Shown here piece after piece: positions 1-7,472 of a DNA stretch of 64,000 nt; within the stretch, counting starts at the first letter, position 1; each line of letters starts with the position of its first letter. The translations under genes were made by a program, and so were the position numbers. This DNA is from ZC4RG30 sp049841155. GTDB lineage: Bacteria > Pseudomonadota > Gammaproteobacteria > Steroidobacterales > Steroidobacteraceae. Where the stretch lies: positions 372,001-436,000 of the forward strand of contig JASGHI010000004.1 in assembly GCA_049841155.1 (NCBI GenBank), written 5' to 3'. The notes below the pieces were generated by a model. The model worked only from the letters and a program-made list of their open reading frames with translations. It searched no databases and had not been told where the DNA came from.

Positions 1-282
1 GCGGCTTGAAGTCGGTCCCCCGTACGTCGTTGAGCCGCCGTACATAAAGGCCAGGTTGGGAACCTTGTTTCCGTAGTCGTTGAAGCTACGAATGTTGTAG
101 TCGGTAAGCGATTTTTCGGATAAGAGGGTGATCGTCTGAGGCACTTCGATGATGTTCTCATCGCGCTTGCGTGCTGAGACGACGATTTCCTCCAATTCCA
201 GCTCGGCCGCAACGGAGCTGCAGGAGAAGGCGACAGCGAGCGCAACCAGAGACGCGGTCGGTAATCCTCTACGCTTGTTCAC
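1..282 (-). CDS. TonB-dependent receptor, N-terminal part (cut by window edge)
   Basis: Reading the minus strand from a GTG at 282 gives a signal peptide (KRRGLP, then a hydrophobic stretch ending SSVAAE). It is followed by LEEIVVSARKRDE, the usual mature N-terminus of TonB-dependent receptors, and the start of the plug domain (VPQTITLLSEKSL, then VPNLAF). About 94 residues are visible; the barrel lies outside the window. The family imports siderophores, cobalamin, sugars or other large solutes across the outer membrane with energy from TonB/ExbBD. It faces away from the GntR-led operon and shares its control region, so it is probably the outer-membrane entry for the same solute. The substrate cannot be read from this fragment. 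The family call is firm; the start is chosen for the signal peptide and for a G-run about 10 nt upstream. Confidence 0.85.
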   Translation of the reverse strand, partial: MNKRRGLPTASLVALAVAFSCSSVAAELELEEIVVSARKRDENIIEVPQTITLLSEKSLTDYNIRSFNDYGNKVPNLAFMYGGSTTYGGPTSSR

Positions 283-397
283 AAGTAATGGCCCCCGTTC
301 TTAATGAAGGATTCGGTGTTTCCAGCACGAAAGGGCTCATGCATGTTGCCGGCAGGTCGGTATATGGCGGCACGTATGAGTAGACCCTTGGCCAAGG

Positions 398-427
398 AAT
401 CTAGAGGCTATCGGAGTTTAGTGTCAA
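398..427 (-). promoter_or_regulatory. Candidate promoter for the TonB receptor gene
   Basis: On the minus strand a consensus -35 TTGACA (427-422) and a -10-like TAGATT (403-398) are separated by 18 bp. They lie about 115 nt before the receptor start. The -35 lies inside the left palindromic operator, so a bound repressor would block RNA polymerase. Confidence 0.5.
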
Positions 428-431
428 CACT
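420..431. promoter_or_regulatory. Operator-like palindrome, left copy (AGTGT-N2-ACACT)
   Basis: AGTGTCAACACT is a perfect 5-bp inverted repeat around a 2-bp centre. A second copy with one mismatch lies at 472-483 in the opposite orientation; the centres are 52 bp apart, about five helical turns. Short palindromes of this kind are typical targets of GntR-family dimers, and the neighbouring gene encodes such a regulator. The assignment to that regulator is inference. Confidence 0.6.
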
Positions 432-471
432 TTTATCTGGAATAGTCTGTTTAGCACTATTTCTGTGCAAG

Positions 472-483
472 AATGTTGACACT
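472..483. promoter_or_regulatory. Operator-like palindrome, right copy (AATGT-N2-ACACT)
   Basis: AATGTTGACACT is the near-exact reverse complement of the left copy. It contains a TTGACA (476-481) pointing towards the GntR gene, 30 bp before its start codon. No good -10 follows at 16-18 bp, so the forward promoter itself is uncertain. Confidence 0.6.
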
Positions 484-511
484 TGTATAGATATGGGGCG
501 AATCTAAGTAA

Positions 512-1201
512 ATGAATAGCAAGCCGCTCAGCGATGAAGTCTTCGAGAACGTGTTGGCGCTGATCTTCAGCGGCGAATTGTTGTCGGGAGCCCCCGTAAA
601 CGAAGTCGGGCTTGCTCAGCGTTTCGGTGTCAGCCGTGGACCGGTACGCGAGGCGGTGCGGCGGTTACAGGGTTTGGGCCTGGTGTCGCGTGAAGCGTAT
701 ACCAGGGCCCGGGTGGTCAACCTTACGGCACAGGATGTTCTCGAACTGTTCCAGATGCGCGAGGTTCTGGAAGGTCTGGCATGTCGTCTGGCGGCTGAGC
801 GCATGAGCGAGGAGGAGATTGCCCAGCTGTCTGCTGGTCTGGAACAGGCGCGCCATGCCCTGTTCGAGGATGGTCCTGGTGCGCCTGACAGCAAGACCTT
901 TGATTTCCACGACCGAATCGTTCGTGCTAGCGGGAACCAGAGGATCATTGATGCGCTGTGTGGGGATCTCTACCATTTATTGCGCTTGTATCGGAGATCC
1001 TCCGGTGCAGTAGTCGAGCGTAAAGATGCTGCTTATGCCGAGCACTGGCAGATCATCCGCGCACTAAAGACTCGTGATGGTGACCTCGCGGAATCCCTAA
1101 TGCGCTCTCACATCGCGCGCGCCGCAAGAAACGTGGTCGTCCGCTTGTCGGAACATGACGTACGTGGGTCGAAGCATCTAACACTCCGTCGAAGCTCTTA
1201 A
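512..1201 (+). CDS. GntR-family transcriptional regulator, FadR/FCD subgroup
   Basis: This 229-aa protein has an N-terminal winged helix-turn-helix (about residues 10-70; recognition segment FGVSRGPVREAVRRL) and an all-helical FCD effector domain (about 75-210). Histidines at about 133, 178 and 200 sit where the family binds a metal and an organic acid. FCD regulators usually repress a nearby catabolic or transport operon until a carboxylate-type inducer binds. It is the first gene of the plus-strand operon, 22 bp before the lyase-family gene, and the paired palindromes just upstream are its likely operators. The divergent receptor gene probably shares this control. The effector is unknown; the operon's enzyme suggests a small carboxylic acid, which is inference. 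Confidence 0.9.
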   Translation: MNSKPLSDEVFENVLALIFSGELLSGAPVNEVGLAQRFGVSRGPVREAVRRLQGLGLVSREAYTRARVVNLTAQDVLELFQMREVLEGLACRLAAERMSEEEIAQLSAGLEQARHALFEDGPGAPDSKTFDFHDRIVRASGNQRIIDALCGDLYHLLRLYRRSSGAVVERKDAAYAEHWQIIRALKTRDGDLAESLMRSHIARAARNVVVRLSEHDVRGSKHLTLRRSS

Positions 1202-1223
1202 AGGATTCTGCAGGAACAACCGG

Positions 1224-2168
1224 ATGAGTAAGGCCAGACAGCTAAGGGAGTTGATCGCGGGCGATGAGTTGATTGTCTCGCCAGGAATTTATGATGGCTA
1301 CAGTCTGAGATTGGTGGAGCGATCGGGTTTCAAGACAGCCTGTACCAGTGGCGCCGCCATTTCCAACGCGCTGCTGGTGGTCGCCGATACCGGCGTCATG
1401 AGCCTGAAGGAGAATGTCGATCACTGTCGTAATCTCGCTCGCAGCGTTTCCATACCGCTGACCGCTGATGCCGATGCGGGATACGGGAATCCCGTCAAAG
1501 TCCACTACACGGTCCAGGCCTTCGAAGAAGCCGGCGTTGCAGGCGTCAACATCGAGGACCAAGTTGACCCAAAGCGATGCGGTCATATGCCTGGCAAGGA
1601 AGTGGTGGCCTTGGAGGAGATGGTCAAGAAGATCGAAGCAGCATGCATGGCGCGTCGTGACGATGATTTCGTCATCATCGCGCGTACGGATTCTCTGGCT
1701 CTGGAGGGGATCGAGGGCGCCACTGCGCGCGCACGCGCCTATGCGGAGGCCGGTGCCGACATGATATTTCCCGATGCTGTGCACACCGAGGAAGAGATCG
1801 CACGGCTGGTTGATGCGGCGCGCATACCTGTCACCATCAATATGGGTTTTGGCATCCGCTCGCGCCCCACGACACCACTGATTCCTCTGCCACGGCTCCG
1901 AGCGCTCGGTGTCAAACGAATAAGTCTGCCGCGCATGCTGCCGGCAGCGGCGATTAAGGCCATGCAGAGCGCGCTCCAGGTGATGTTGACAGTGGTTGAG
2001 ACCGGTGAGCCTGTGGATCGCCCCGATCTGTTGGTCGGCATCGAGGACATCATGGCCCTGATGGACTATGACCGGGTGAGGGAGATGGAGAAATGTCTGC
2101 TGACTGTTGAGAGCTACGACTCAAAGTTTGGCAGAAGTGTGTCCCCTGCGGGACGGAGGCCGACTTGA
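1224..2168 (+). CDS. Isocitrate lyase/PEP mutase superfamily enzyme (probable C-C lyase)
   Basis: At 314 aa it has the full (beta/alpha)8 fold of the methylisocitrate lyase / carboxyphosphonoenolpyruvate mutase group. Visible active-site elements are DADAGYG (82-88, metal-binding aspartates), ED at 111-112, KRCGH (117-121) with the cysteine used as a general acid by lyases, and ARTDS (153-157). The cysteine loop favours a lyase acting on a 2-methylisocitrate- or dimethylmalate-like acid over a phosphonate mutase, which lacks this loop. It follows the GntR gene closely and its stop overlaps the ATPase start, so it is translationally coupled to a transporter. It may cleave the imported compound or a downstream product. 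The substrate is undetermined. Confidence 0.85.
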   Translation: MSKARQLRELIAGDELIVSPGIYDGYSLRLVERSGFKTACTSGAAISNALLVVADTGVMSLKENVDHCRNLARSVSIPLTADADAGYGNPVKVHYTVQAFEEAGVAGVNIEDQVDPKRCGHMPGKEVVALEEMVKKIEAACMARRDDDFVIIARTDSLALEGIEGATARARAYAEAGADMIFPDAVHTEEEIARLVDAARIPVTINMGFGIRSRPTTPLIPLPRLRALGVKRISLPRMLPAAAIKAMQSALQVMLTVVETGEPVDRPDLLVGIEDIMALMDYDRVREMEKCLLTVESYDSKFGRSVSPAGRRPT

Positions 2169-3280
2169 TGGGGGCGGCTGAGGGGATGGTGGCAGGAGAC
2201 GACCGGTTGCTGCAGAAGCAGACCATGCCCTCTCTGGAGATCGCCGATCTCCATCTCGCCTACGGTAGCGTCGCGGCGCTCACTGGCATCAATCTGGCAG
2301 TGGCACGGGGTGAGTTCATCGCGCTACTGGGGCCGTCAGGTTGCGGCAAAACCTCGCTGTTGCGCTCCATCGCCGGCTTCGTACATCCGCAGCGCGGCGC
2401 AATCCGGCTCAACGGGCGCGATGTTGCAGGCCTGCCGGCGCGTCACCGGAACATCGGTCTGATGTTTCAGAGCTACGCACTGTTTCCTCACATGACCGCG
2501 CTTGAGAATGTGAGGTTCGGGCTGGAGTGCCGGCGCGTCCCGAAGCGGGAGGCGGATGAGCGCTCACGCGGGGCTTTGACTCTGGTTGGCCTCGAACATC
2601 TCTCCGAGCGTCGGCCGCGACAACTCTCCGGGGGGCAGCAGCAGCGCGTGGCTCTGGCACGCGCCATCGTTATCGAGCCCGACATTCTGCTCCTGGACGA
2701 ACCTCTTGCTGCTATCGACAAGCAGCTTCGCACTCAGATGCAGAACGAGCTGAGGTTGTTGCAGCGTCGTCTGGGAGTCACGGCGGTTTTCGTGACACAT
2801 GACCAAGAAGAAGCTATGTCGATGGCTGATCGGATTGTCGTCATGCGCGATGGTGAGATTCAGCAGCTGGGTGCGCCGGAGCAGCTTTTTGTGAACCCAA
2901 GTAGTGCCTGGGTTTGTGATTTTATTGGCGCCGGTAATCTTCTGCAGGGTAGGTTTGAGCGCAGCGCGGAAGGTACGGTAAGGCTTTCGGTTGGGCCCGG
3001 CTCCGTGTTTGAGGCTGCTGCGCCAATTGGCGAGGATGTGGCGAACAAGGTGTTGTTCGTTCCTTTTGACCGAATCAAGCTGACACGCACTTCGGAAGCG
3101 GACGGATTGGCTATTACGGCCCAGCGCTATCTTGGGCTTGCTGTGGAGCTGCAGATAGCCTATTCGGGCGGCATCATCCGAACTCAATTGCCGATGAATA
3201 TCGCAGGCGAGTTCCCGATGGGTTGTCACGTACGTGTCACGGCGGACCGCAGCGATTGCCGCCTCCTGCGGAACACTTGA
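2168..3280 (+). CDS. ABC transporter ATP-binding subunit, PotA-like with TOBE domain
   Basis: This is the ATPase of an importer for small organic solutes. Seen are Walker A GPSGCGKTS, the signature LSGGQQQR, Walker B ILLLDEP and the H-loop VTHDQEEA. A C-terminal TOBE-type region starts about 120 residues before the end. I start it at ATG 2168, which overlaps the stop of the lyase gene, because GGAGG lies 8 nt upstream. A TTG one codon earlier, or an ATG at 2225 closer to the domain, are alternatives. The two permeases and the binding protein come later in the same operon but are separated from this gene by two unrelated genes, an unusual layout. The polyamine-type subfamily is clear; the solute is not. 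Confidence 0.9.
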   Translation: MGAAEGMVAGDDRLLQKQTMPSLEIADLHLAYGSVAALTGINLAVARGEFIALLGPSGCGKTSLLRSIAGFVHPQRGAIRLNGRDVAGLPARHRNIGLMFQSYALFPHMTALENVRFGLECRRVPKREADERSRGALTLVGLEHLSERRPRQLSGGQQQRVALARAIVIEPDILLLDEPLAAIDKQLRTQMQNELRLLQRRLGVTAVFVTHDQEEAMSMADRIVVMRDGEIQQLGAPEQLFVNPSSAWVCDFIGAGNLLQGRFERSAEGTVRLSVGPGSVFEAAAPIGEDVANKVLFVPFDRIKLTRTSEADGLAITAQRYLGLAVELQIAYSGGIIRTQLPMNIAGEFPMGCHVRVTADRSDCRLLRNT

Positions 3281-3313
3281 TCCAATTAATCTCTATACAA
3301 CGGAACAGCGAAT

Positions 3314-3622
3314 ATGACAGACGCTACCAAGGTAGATACATCCGCGAGCTGGCTCCCCGAACAGCAGTTCTTCTCCGATCCGTCTATCGACCGTCTGCTC
3401 GGAGTTGTAACTGCCTTGGCGGGAGAAGTTTATGTGCTGCGCAGCCGTTCGCGGCAGCTCGAACGGACGCTCCGTCGCAAAGGCATTCTCAGCGGTGACG
3501 AGGCTGCTGAATTTTCCCTCTTGCCGGAGGATGAGCAGGCGGAGGCGCGTGATGCGGGTGCCTTCACCAGGCATGTTCTGCAGTCGATTCTGGGTGAGCA
3601 GCAGTCACGGGGGCCACTATGA
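3314..3622 (+). CDS. Small protein of unknown function in the transporter operon
   Basis: This 102-aa protein shows no recognised domain. The N-terminus is polar (about 1-25). A helical stretch (about 28-56) is rich in Leu, Arg and Glu, includes LERTLRR and could form a coiled coil. An acidic segment (EAAEFSLLPEDEQAEA) and a tail with FTRHVLQSILGEQ follow. There is no signal peptide or membrane segment, so it is probably cytoplasmic. Its TGA overlaps the ATG of the methyltransferase (ATGA), which points to co-translation and a possible partner or subunit role. Codon use matches its neighbours, and the reading frame is intact across a region where neighbouring genes are tightly packed; that is the main support for it being real. 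Confidence 0.7.
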   Translation: MTDATKVDTSASWLPEQQFFSDPSIDRLLGVVTALAGEVYVLRSRSRQLERTLRRKGILSGDEAAEFSLLPEDEQAEARDAGAFTRHVLQSILGEQQSRGPL

Positions 3623-4689
3623 GTTCCAGTCCAAAGATCTCCTTGCCGGAGGTCTCTACCGCCGATGCGGCGGCCTATCAGAGGTTTCTTGGCGCCTTCC
3701 GTCAGTATTGGGCGGGGCCGTTGTTTCAGGCGCTTCGGCGCCAGATAGATACGGAGCTGGTGAACGACCCGGCCGCGAAGAGCGACTTCGACGCTCTTCT
3801 GGAGCGTCATCCGACCCATCAATACTTCGCGTGGCTGGAGCGTCATGTCCAACGCCTGAAGTACTCGGGGCGATGGGGAGTCGTCGCCGTGGTTGAGGCC
3901 AATCGTCTTGCGGAAGAGGAGACGGCACGGCATACGCTGCCGGAAGGACTATTGACTCTAGATCCCGCTCTGCAGGCGCCAGACTATTATCGCGAGTGCG
4001 ACATCCACCAACATCCTGGTGGTCTCTGGAATGACAGTGTGGCTGCCGGACTGATTTACCGCGGCAGTGCCGGCCAGCCTGGAGGTGTTGTCGGTGTACC
4101 CGAGTTGCACCGGAAGTACGCTCGCATCGTACTTGATGGAAAAAAGCCTCGGAACATAGTGGATTTGGGCTGTGCCTTCGGTCGTGGCACTGAGGCGTTC
4201 GCGCTGGAAGCGCCCGACGCCAATGTGGTGGGTGTAGACCTTTCAGAGGGTTGTCTGCGCCTCGCCGCCGACCGGCTGCCGCGCGAAATGAGGGGGCGCG
4301 TTTCCTACCGACAGGCCGACGCGCGTGCCGTTCCACTTCCGGAAGGCTCGTTTGATGTGGTGAGTTCGGCCATGTTGCTGCATGAACTGCCAGAGAAAGC
4401 CATCATTGAGTTGACCGCAGAAATGTACCGTCTGCTGGCACCCGGTGGCATTGCCGTACACCTGGATTTCCTGCCGCCTGCGGATCCGCTGCTGCGCGCC
4501 GCATTCATGGGGCATTCGCGGCGTAACAACGAACCGTTCATGGCAGGTTTGGGAAAGATAGATTTTCGTGCCGCCTACCAACAGGCAGGCTTTCGCGATG
4601 TGGAGATCATTCCCTTCGAAGAGCGGGAAGGAGCATCGCAGAGCACCAACTGGCGGCTGCCCTGGACCATATTCCGGGCCCGGAAGTAG
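3619..4689 (+). CDS. SAM-dependent methyltransferase with a long N-terminal domain
   Basis: The C-terminal half (about 175-300) is a class I methyltransferase. It has VDLGCAFGRG (181-190) as motif I, VDLSE (206-210) with the acidic residue that holds the ribose, and a post-motif segment FDVVSSAMLLHEL. The first about 170 residues are not a standard domain; they include an unusual HQHPGGLW stretch (130-137) close to an acidic YYRECD. The N-terminal part may bind the substrate. It overlaps the 102-aa gene and is followed 13 bp later by the permease, so it belongs to the uptake operon. It could methylate or demethylate the imported compound or make a needed intermediate; which is not decidable from sequence. 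Confidence 0.85.
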   Translation: MSSSPKISLPEVSTADAAAYQRFLGAFRQYWAGPLFQALRRQIDTELVNDPAAKSDFDALLERHPTHQYFAWLERHVQRLKYSGRWGVVAVVEANRLAEEETARHTLPEGLLTLDPALQAPDYYRECDIHQHPGGLWNDSVAAGLIYRGSAGQPGGVVGVPELHRKYARIVLDGKKPRNIVDLGCAFGRGTEAFALEAPDANVVGVDLSEGCLRLAADRLPREMRGRVSYRQADARAVPLPEGSFDVVSSAMLLHELPEKAIIELTAEMYRLLAPGGIAVHLDFLPPADPLLRAAFMGHSRRNNEPFMAGLGKIDFRAAYQQAGFRDVEIIPFEEREGASQSTNWRLPWTIFRARK

Positions 4690-4702
4690 GAGCAGTTGAC
4701 GG

Positions 4703-5596
4703 ATGGCGGGGGCATTGAAGTTTGCGGGCGGCGTCGCCAGTGACGGTGATCACCGGCGCGCTTCCCGTGCTCTTCGTGCAAAATTATATCTCGGGCCGCT
4801 GGTCGTGTTTTACGCAGCGTTCCTGGTTGCCCCCTATGTCGTTCTGCTCGCTCTCAGCATTCGTCGGTTCAGTTCGTCGGCGCTCTATACGTCGACCTTC
4901 AGTCTCGAAAATTACCTCTCGTTACTGACAGATCCTTTCTATCTGTATCTGTTGACTGGCACCGTGTTGCTCGGGGTCGTGGTGACGTTCCTGACGCTAG
5001 TCATAAGTTATCCGCTTGCGATGCACATCGTTCGCTCATCGCCGCGTACCAAGGCCATTCTGCTGAGCGTTGCCCTGTCTCCGATGTTGATTAACCTGGT
5101 TGTGCGCACTTACGCCTGGCTGGTCTTGCTGGGCGACAATGGTGTCGTCAATAGTTGGCTGATGGCCATGGGGGTGATTTCTTCCCCGCTGCCGATCAGC
5201 GGTAACCTGTTTTCCGTCATGATCGGCCTGATCCATGTATCTCTGCCGCTGATGATTCTCAGCCTGGTCAGCATCATGGAGCGGATTGACCGGAACCTTC
5301 TGGATGCAGCTCAGAGCCTGGGAGCCGGCCCATGGCGGGTTCTTAGTCGCCTGCATTTCCCGTTGTCCCTGCCGGGCGTTGGTACGGGCTCATTGCTGGT
5401 GTTCTGCTTCACCATCAGCGCCTTCGTGACGCCGCAGTTGCTCGGAGGAAACCGTGTCTCGACTATTGGTACGGTGGTATTTGAGAAATTCACGTTGTCG
5501 CTGAACTGGCCTCTCGGCGCCGCACTGGTGTTCATCTTGCTCCTGCTAAATTTCGCCGTGATTTTGCTGCACGGGCGGATATTCAGGGAGAGATGA
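4703..5596 (+). CDS. ABC transporter permease, PotB-like
   Basis: A 297-aa inner-membrane protein with about six hydrophobic segments; the first lies near residues 33-55. It has the EAA-type cytoplasmic loop (AQSLGAGPWRVLSRLHFPLSLPG region, about 200-222) that docks on the ATPase. AGGAG lies about 10 nt before the ATG. Its end overlaps the next permease gene by 4 bp, so the two form the usual heterodimeric channel. Similarity is to permeases for polyamines and related organic solutes. Confidence 0.9.
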   Translation: MAGALKFAGGVASDGDHRRASRALRAKLYLGPLVVFYAAFLVAPYVVLLALSIRRFSSSALYTSTFSLENYLSLLTDPFYLYLLTGTVLLGVVVTFLTLVISYPLAMHIVRSSPRTKAILLSVALSPMLINLVVRTYAWLVLLGDNGVVNSWLMAMGVISSPLPISGNLFSVMIGLIHVSLPLMILSLVSIMERIDRNLLDAAQSLGAGPWRVLSRLHFPLSLPGVGTGSLLVFCFTISAFVTPQLLGGNRVSTIGTVVFEKFTLSLNWPLGAALVFILLLLNFAVILLHGRIFRER

Positions 5597-6387
5597 TGTT
5601 CGACCGGGCCCTAACCGTGATGGCTTGGCTAGTGGTTGCATTTATCCTCGGACCGCTGATTGTGATCATCGGCGCCTCGTTTACGACTACGCCCTTCGTG
5701 GCGTTTCCCCCGCAGGGTTTTACCTTGCACTGGTACGAAGAGCTTCTTGGGCGTGGCGACTTTCTGGAGTCGTTCGTGGACAGTGTATTGCTGGCCGCTG
5801 CGGCAACGGTCGGCGCTGCGGCGATCGGTATCCCTTCTGCGCTGGGTCTGCGCTATGGATCTGAAAGCAGTCGTCTTGTGTTGCATAGTCTGGTCATGGC
5901 GCCACTGACCTTGCCGACCATCGCAACCGGCGTCGCGCTTCTGCAGTTCTACTACACTCTAGACCTAGATATTCCCGTTCTGGGATTGGTCGCAGCCCAT
6001 GTCCTCATCACTGTCCCGTACTTCATTCGTACTGTCGGGGCGGGGCTCGAAACACTGGACCCAAGCCTCGAAGAGGCTGCCGAAAGTCTCGGCGCCGGCA
6101 GCCTCCGCACACTGTTGAAGGTCACACTGCCTGGTGTCGCGCCATCTATCTTTGCCGCCATGATCTTCGTTTTCATAACTTCCTTTGATCAGGTGACGAT
6201 CTCAGTATTTCTTGCCAATGCGGACATGATGCCGCTTCCCATTCGAATCTATACCTTCATCGAGTTCGCAATTGATCCGATGCTTGCTGCACTGTCTACC
6301 GTGCTGATTCTCATGTCCTTCGTCTTTGTTGTGGGACTTCAGAAATTGCTCGGTATAGAGCGCGCGTTCAGCGGCGGCTCCAAATGA
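5593..6387 (+). CDS. ABC transporter permease, PotC-like
   Basis: The second permease subunit (264 aa). It has an N-terminal membrane segment, several more hydrophobic helices and an EAA loop (ESLGAGSLRTLLKVTLPG, about 165-183). The start ATG overlaps the stop of the first permease (ATGATG arrangement). It pairs with the upstream permease and the PotA-like ATPase. The periplasmic face would receive solute from the binding protein encoded next. Confidence 0.9.
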   Translation: MMFDRALTVMAWLVVAFILGPLIVIIGASFTTTPFVAFPPQGFTLHWYEELLGRGDFLESFVDSVLLAAAATVGAAAIGIPSALGLRYGSESSRLVLHSLVMAPLTLPTIATGVALLQFYYTLDLDIPVLGLVAAHVLITVPYFIRTVGAGLETLDPSLEEAAESLGAGSLRTLLKVTLPGVAPSIFAAMIFVFITSFDQVTISVFLANADMMPLPIRIYTFIEFAIDPMLAALSTVLILMSFVFVVGLQKLLGIERAFSGGSK

Positions 6388-6414
6388 AGAAAAATTGCCG
6401 GATGGAGGGCGTCG

Positions 6415-7449
6415 GTGAACACTAAATTTCTGTCATCACGCCGGCGGGTGCTTAAGAGCGTGATTGCGGCGAGTGTTGCGCCTCTCGCGTTTCCGGCAAT
6501 TGCTCGTAGCAGATCGGAATTGGTGGTTCAATCCTTCGGTGGCCTGTACGAAAAGACATTGCGCGAAGAGGTGATTCCGGGCTTCGAGAGTACAACGGGC
6601 ATCAAGGTGACGCTGGCGATCGAAAACGACCGATCCATACTTCCCAAACTCGCTGCAGCGCGGCGGCGCGCGCCTTTTGATGTCTGTATTTGCGATAACA
6701 ACATCGCGTTTGCCGGGAAGGAGTTGGGTGTTTGGGCGCCGGACCAGTCAGCTAGCATGCCGAACATTCCCGCCATCTACGAAAGTTGCCGACCACCAAC
6801 GACGGCGAACTACAGCAGCATCATCTACGAGTATGCGTTGGTCCATAACAAGAAGAAGTTGCCAAATCCTACGTCGTGGAGGGATCTGTGGGCGGACGGC
6901 CTCATCGTCGGAGTGCCTCATGTCACCCAGGCGATTGGAATGACGTTTCTATATATCGCTGCAATATTGCACGGCGGCGATGCCCACAACCTCGATCCCG
7001 GCTTTGCGGCCATCAAGAGGCTTTACAAATTCAGGGTCTATCGCAGCGTGGGTGAGGGATTGTCGCTGTTCCAGCAGGGTGAAGTCGATGCTGCCCTTTA
7101 CTATGGTCACCGTGCGCAGCAGATGATCGATCTGGGCTTGGATGTAGGCAAAGTACGGCCGAAGGAGGGAATCTGGGGCCAGCGCACCGGTGCCCAGATT
7201 CCAAGGGTGGCAAGGAACATTGAGGGCGCGCGCGCGTGGGTAAACAACACTCTAAGTGTTGCCTACCAGACCGCGTTCGCGAAATCGCTTTACAGCCCTA
7301 CCAATCGTAATGTCGTGTTACCACCGCCGCTTGCCGCCAAGAACGTCATGGGTCAGGAGCATGTCGATTCCATTCAGGAAGTAGATTGGAAGGTAGTCAT
7401 GCCGCGGCGTGACAAGCTGATGGACCAGTGGAGGCGGGAGCTCCGGTGA
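6415..7449 (+). CDS. ABC transporter periplasmic substrate-binding protein, PotD-like
   Basis: This 344-aa family 1-type extracellular binding protein starts at GTG 6415, with GGAGGG 5 nt upstream. The leader SSRRRVLKS plus a hydrophobic run ending AFPAIARS looks like a twin-arginine (Tat) signal, as in several PotD-like proteins. The mature part begins ELVVQSFGGLYEKTLREEVIP, typical of the spermidine/putrescine-binding family. It is the last gene of the operon and meets the minus-strand hydrolase tail to tail. It is the best candidate for determining the solute, but ligand-contact residues cannot be assigned with confidence here. Confidence 0.88.
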   Translation: MNTKFLSSRRRVLKSVIAASVAPLAFPAIARSRSELVVQSFGGLYEKTLREEVIPGFESTTGIKVTLAIENDRSILPKLAAARRRAPFDVCICDNNIAFAGKELGVWAPDQSASMPNIPAIYESCRPPTTANYSSIIYEYALVHNKKKLPNPTSWRDLWADGLIVGVPHVTQAIGMTFLYIAAILHGGDAHNLDPGFAAIKRLYKFRVYRSVGEGLSLFQQGEVDAALYYGHRAQQMIDLGLDVGKVRPKEGIWGQRTGAQIPRVARNIEGARAWVNNTLSVAYQTAFAKSLYSPTNRNVVLPPPLAAKNVMGQEHVDSIQEVDWKVVMPRRDKLMDQWRRELR

Positions 7450-7472
7450 GGCCGCCTCTTGTTTGGTCAGGA

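Noticed and set aside
1224..2168. Phosphonoenolpyruvate mutase (phosphonate pathway) for the lyase-family gene
   Set aside because: The KRCGH loop with its cysteine marks C-C lyases, and no other phosphonate gene is present.
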